Below, piece after piece: positions 31,325 to 32,515 of a stretch of 32,515 nt of DNA. This DNA is from Henriciella aquimarina (GTDB taxonomy: Bacteria > Pseudomonadota > Alphaproteobacteria > Caulobacterales > Hyphomonadaceae), in assembly GCF_002088975.1 (NCBI RefSeq), contig NZ_NCST01000120.1:1-32515 (forward strand), given 5' to 3'. A program made the position numbers and the translations under genes. Numbering within the stretch: the stretch's first letter is position 1; every line of letters begins with the position of its first letter. The notes beneath the pieces were generated by a model. It worked only from the letters and a program-made list of their open reading frames with translations, was not told where the DNA came from and searched no databases.

Positions 31325-32515
31325 TTACTCTTTCACCGCCGAGACGACGCCGGCGCCGACGGTACGGCCGCCTTCGCGGATGGCGAAGCGCAGGCCCTGG
31401 TCCATCGCGATCGGCGTGATCAGCTCGACGTCCATTTTGACGTTGTCGCCCGGAAGAACCATTTCCTTGTCCGCCGGAAGCGTGACAACACCCGTCACGT
31501 CCGTCGTCCGGAAGTAGAATTGCGGACGATAGTTCGTGAAGAACGGCGTGTGACGGCCACCCTCTTCCTTCGTCAGGATGTAGGCCTCGGCCTCGAACTT
31601 CGCGTGCGGCGTGATCGAACCCGGCTTGCAGAGAACCTGGCCGCGCTCCACGCCTTCACGGTCGATGCCGCGGATCAGCGCGCCGATATTGTCGCCGGCC
31701 TGACCCTGGTCGAGCAGCTTGCGGAACATTTCCACGCCCGTCACCGTCGTCTTCTGCGTGTCGCGGATACCCACGATCTCGACTTCGTCACCAACCTTGA
31801 TGATGCCCGTCTCGACGCGGCCCGTCACAACCGTCCCGCGGCCCGAAATGGAGAACACGTCTTCCACCGGCATCAGGAACGGCTTGTCCAGCGGACGCTC
31901 AGGGGTCGGGATGTACTCATCCACAGCCGCCATCAGCTCCAGGACCTTGTTCTTGCCGATCTCCTCGTCACGGCCTTCGACCGCCGCCAGCGCAGACCCG
32001 GCAATGATCGGGATCTCGTCGCCCGGGAAGTCGTACTCGTTGAGCAGCTCGCGGACTTCCATCTCGACCAGTTCCAGAAGCTCCGGATCGTCGACCTGGT
32101 CGACCTTGTTCAGGAACACCACGATCGCCGGAACGCCAACCTGGCGCGCCAGCAGAAGGTGCTCGCGCGTCTGCGGCATCGGGCCGTCAGCCGCGTTCAC
32201 AACCAGGATCGCCCCATCCATCTGCGCGGCACCCGTGATCATGTTCTTCACATAGTCGGCGTGGCCCGGGCAGTCGACGTGCGCATAGTGGCGCGCTTCG
32301 GTCTCATACTCCACGTGCGCGGTGTTGATCGTGATCCCGCGTGCCTTCTCTTCCGGCGCGTTGTCGATGTCCTCATACGACTTCGACTCACCGCCCCAGC
32401 TCTCGTGAAGCACCAGCGTGATCGCCGCCGTCAGCGTCGTCTTGCCGTGGTCAACGTGTCCAATCGTACCAATGTTTACGTGCGGCTTGCTCCGCTCAAA
32501 CTTTGCCTTGGCCAT
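31325..32515 (-). CDS. tuf: Elongation factor Tu
   Basis: This 396-residue, complete EF-Tu has its ATG at the last three bases of the window. G1 is GHVDHGKT (residues 19-26), G3 is DCPGHADYV (about 81-89), G4 is NKVDQVDD (near 136) and domains II and III follow to VSAVKE. It brings aminoacyl-tRNA to the ribosome as a GTP complex. Preferred codons are GAC, CTC, ATC and AAG, as expected for a highly expressed gene. The promoter and upstream neighbour lie outside the window. Most alphaproteobacteria have two tuf copies; which one this is cannot be told here, but the nearby tRNA-Trp hints at the copy associated with secE/nusG. Confidence 0.98.
   Translation of the reverse strand: MAKAKFERSKPHVNIGTIGHVDHGKTTLTAAITLVLHESWGGESKSYEDIDNAPEEKARGITINTAHVEYETEARHYAHVDCPGHADYVKNMITGAAQMDGAILVVNAADGPMPQTREHLLLARQVGVPAIVVFLNKVDQVDDPELLELVEMEVRELLNEYDFPGDEIPIIAGSALAAVEGRDEEIGKNKVLELMAAVDEYIPTPERPLDKPFLMPVEDVFSISGRGTVVTGRVETGIIKVGDEVEIVGIRDTQKTTVTGVEMFRKLLDQGQAGDNIGALIRGIDREGVERGQVLCKPGSITPHAKFEAEAYILTKEEGGRHTPFFTNYRPQFYFRTTDVTGVVTLPADKEMVLPGDNVKMDVELITPIAMDQGLRFAIREGGRTVGAGVVSAVKE

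Noticed and set aside
1-32515. CRISPR arrays, insertion sequences, phage genes
   Set aside because: No regularly spaced repeats, transposase or phage-like genes were seen on either strand.

Overview
The window is GC-rich, densely packed chromosomal DNA from an alphaproteobacterium. The closest fit is the Hyphomonadaceae/Caulobacterales group. This is inferred from gene content and codon bias, because no database search was possible. Supporting signs are a compact RNase E/G gene coupled to yacG, a DUF3450/TtpC-type TonB system, arginine succinyltransferase (AST) genes, the style of the tRNA-Gln/Pro/Trp genes, and genes joined by ATGA or TGATG overlaps.

Layout, left to right. Positions 1-308 hold the end of an unrecognised gene, followed by a hairpin-rich spacer. 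Positions 542-3580 are a minus-strand RNA-metabolism operon, ppx/gppA > rlmE > RNase E/G > yacG, with every junction overlapping. Next come hspQ (+), a fumarylacetoacetate-hydrolase-family gene (-) and the divergent phenylalanine hydroxylase gene phhA (+). phhA has a TATAAT box placed so that its mRNA should be leaderless. Positions 6150-11939 carry arginine catabolism: astB, then M20 hydrolase > astA > astD. An exported DsrE-family gene on the opposite strand splits astB from the rest. A DUF481 outer-membrane protein gene (+) and a Cys/Met-metabolism PLP enzyme gene (-) follow, sharing a CTAG at their stop codons.

Positions 14243-20893 form an eight-gene minus-strand energy-transduction locus: DUF3450 > TtpC-like MotA/TolQ/ExbB > ExbB > ExbD > ExbD > TonB > TonB > TPR protein. 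A terminator separates the first TonB from the second, and the second TonB has its own strong promoter. The ttpC-exbB junction can fold into two competing hairpins. A spacer of about 500 bp, divergent tRNA-Gln and tRNA-Pro, sppA, a chorismate mutase, an Hpt phosphotransfer protein, a 47-residue membrane peptide with its own promoter and terminator, and acs (acetyl-CoA synthetase) come next.

The right end has a copper-resistance operon: small His/Met/Cys protein > copA > copB. A perfect palindrome overlaps the -35 box of its candidate promoter. tRNA-Trp, a sulfotransferase-family gene and a complete tuf gene (EF-Tu) close the window.

The most interesting points are the M20 hydrolase as a possible replacement for AstE, the split TonB locus with its possible RNA switch, the copper operator candidate, and the leaderless phhA promoter. 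No phage, IS element, CRISPR array or complete mobile element is visible.
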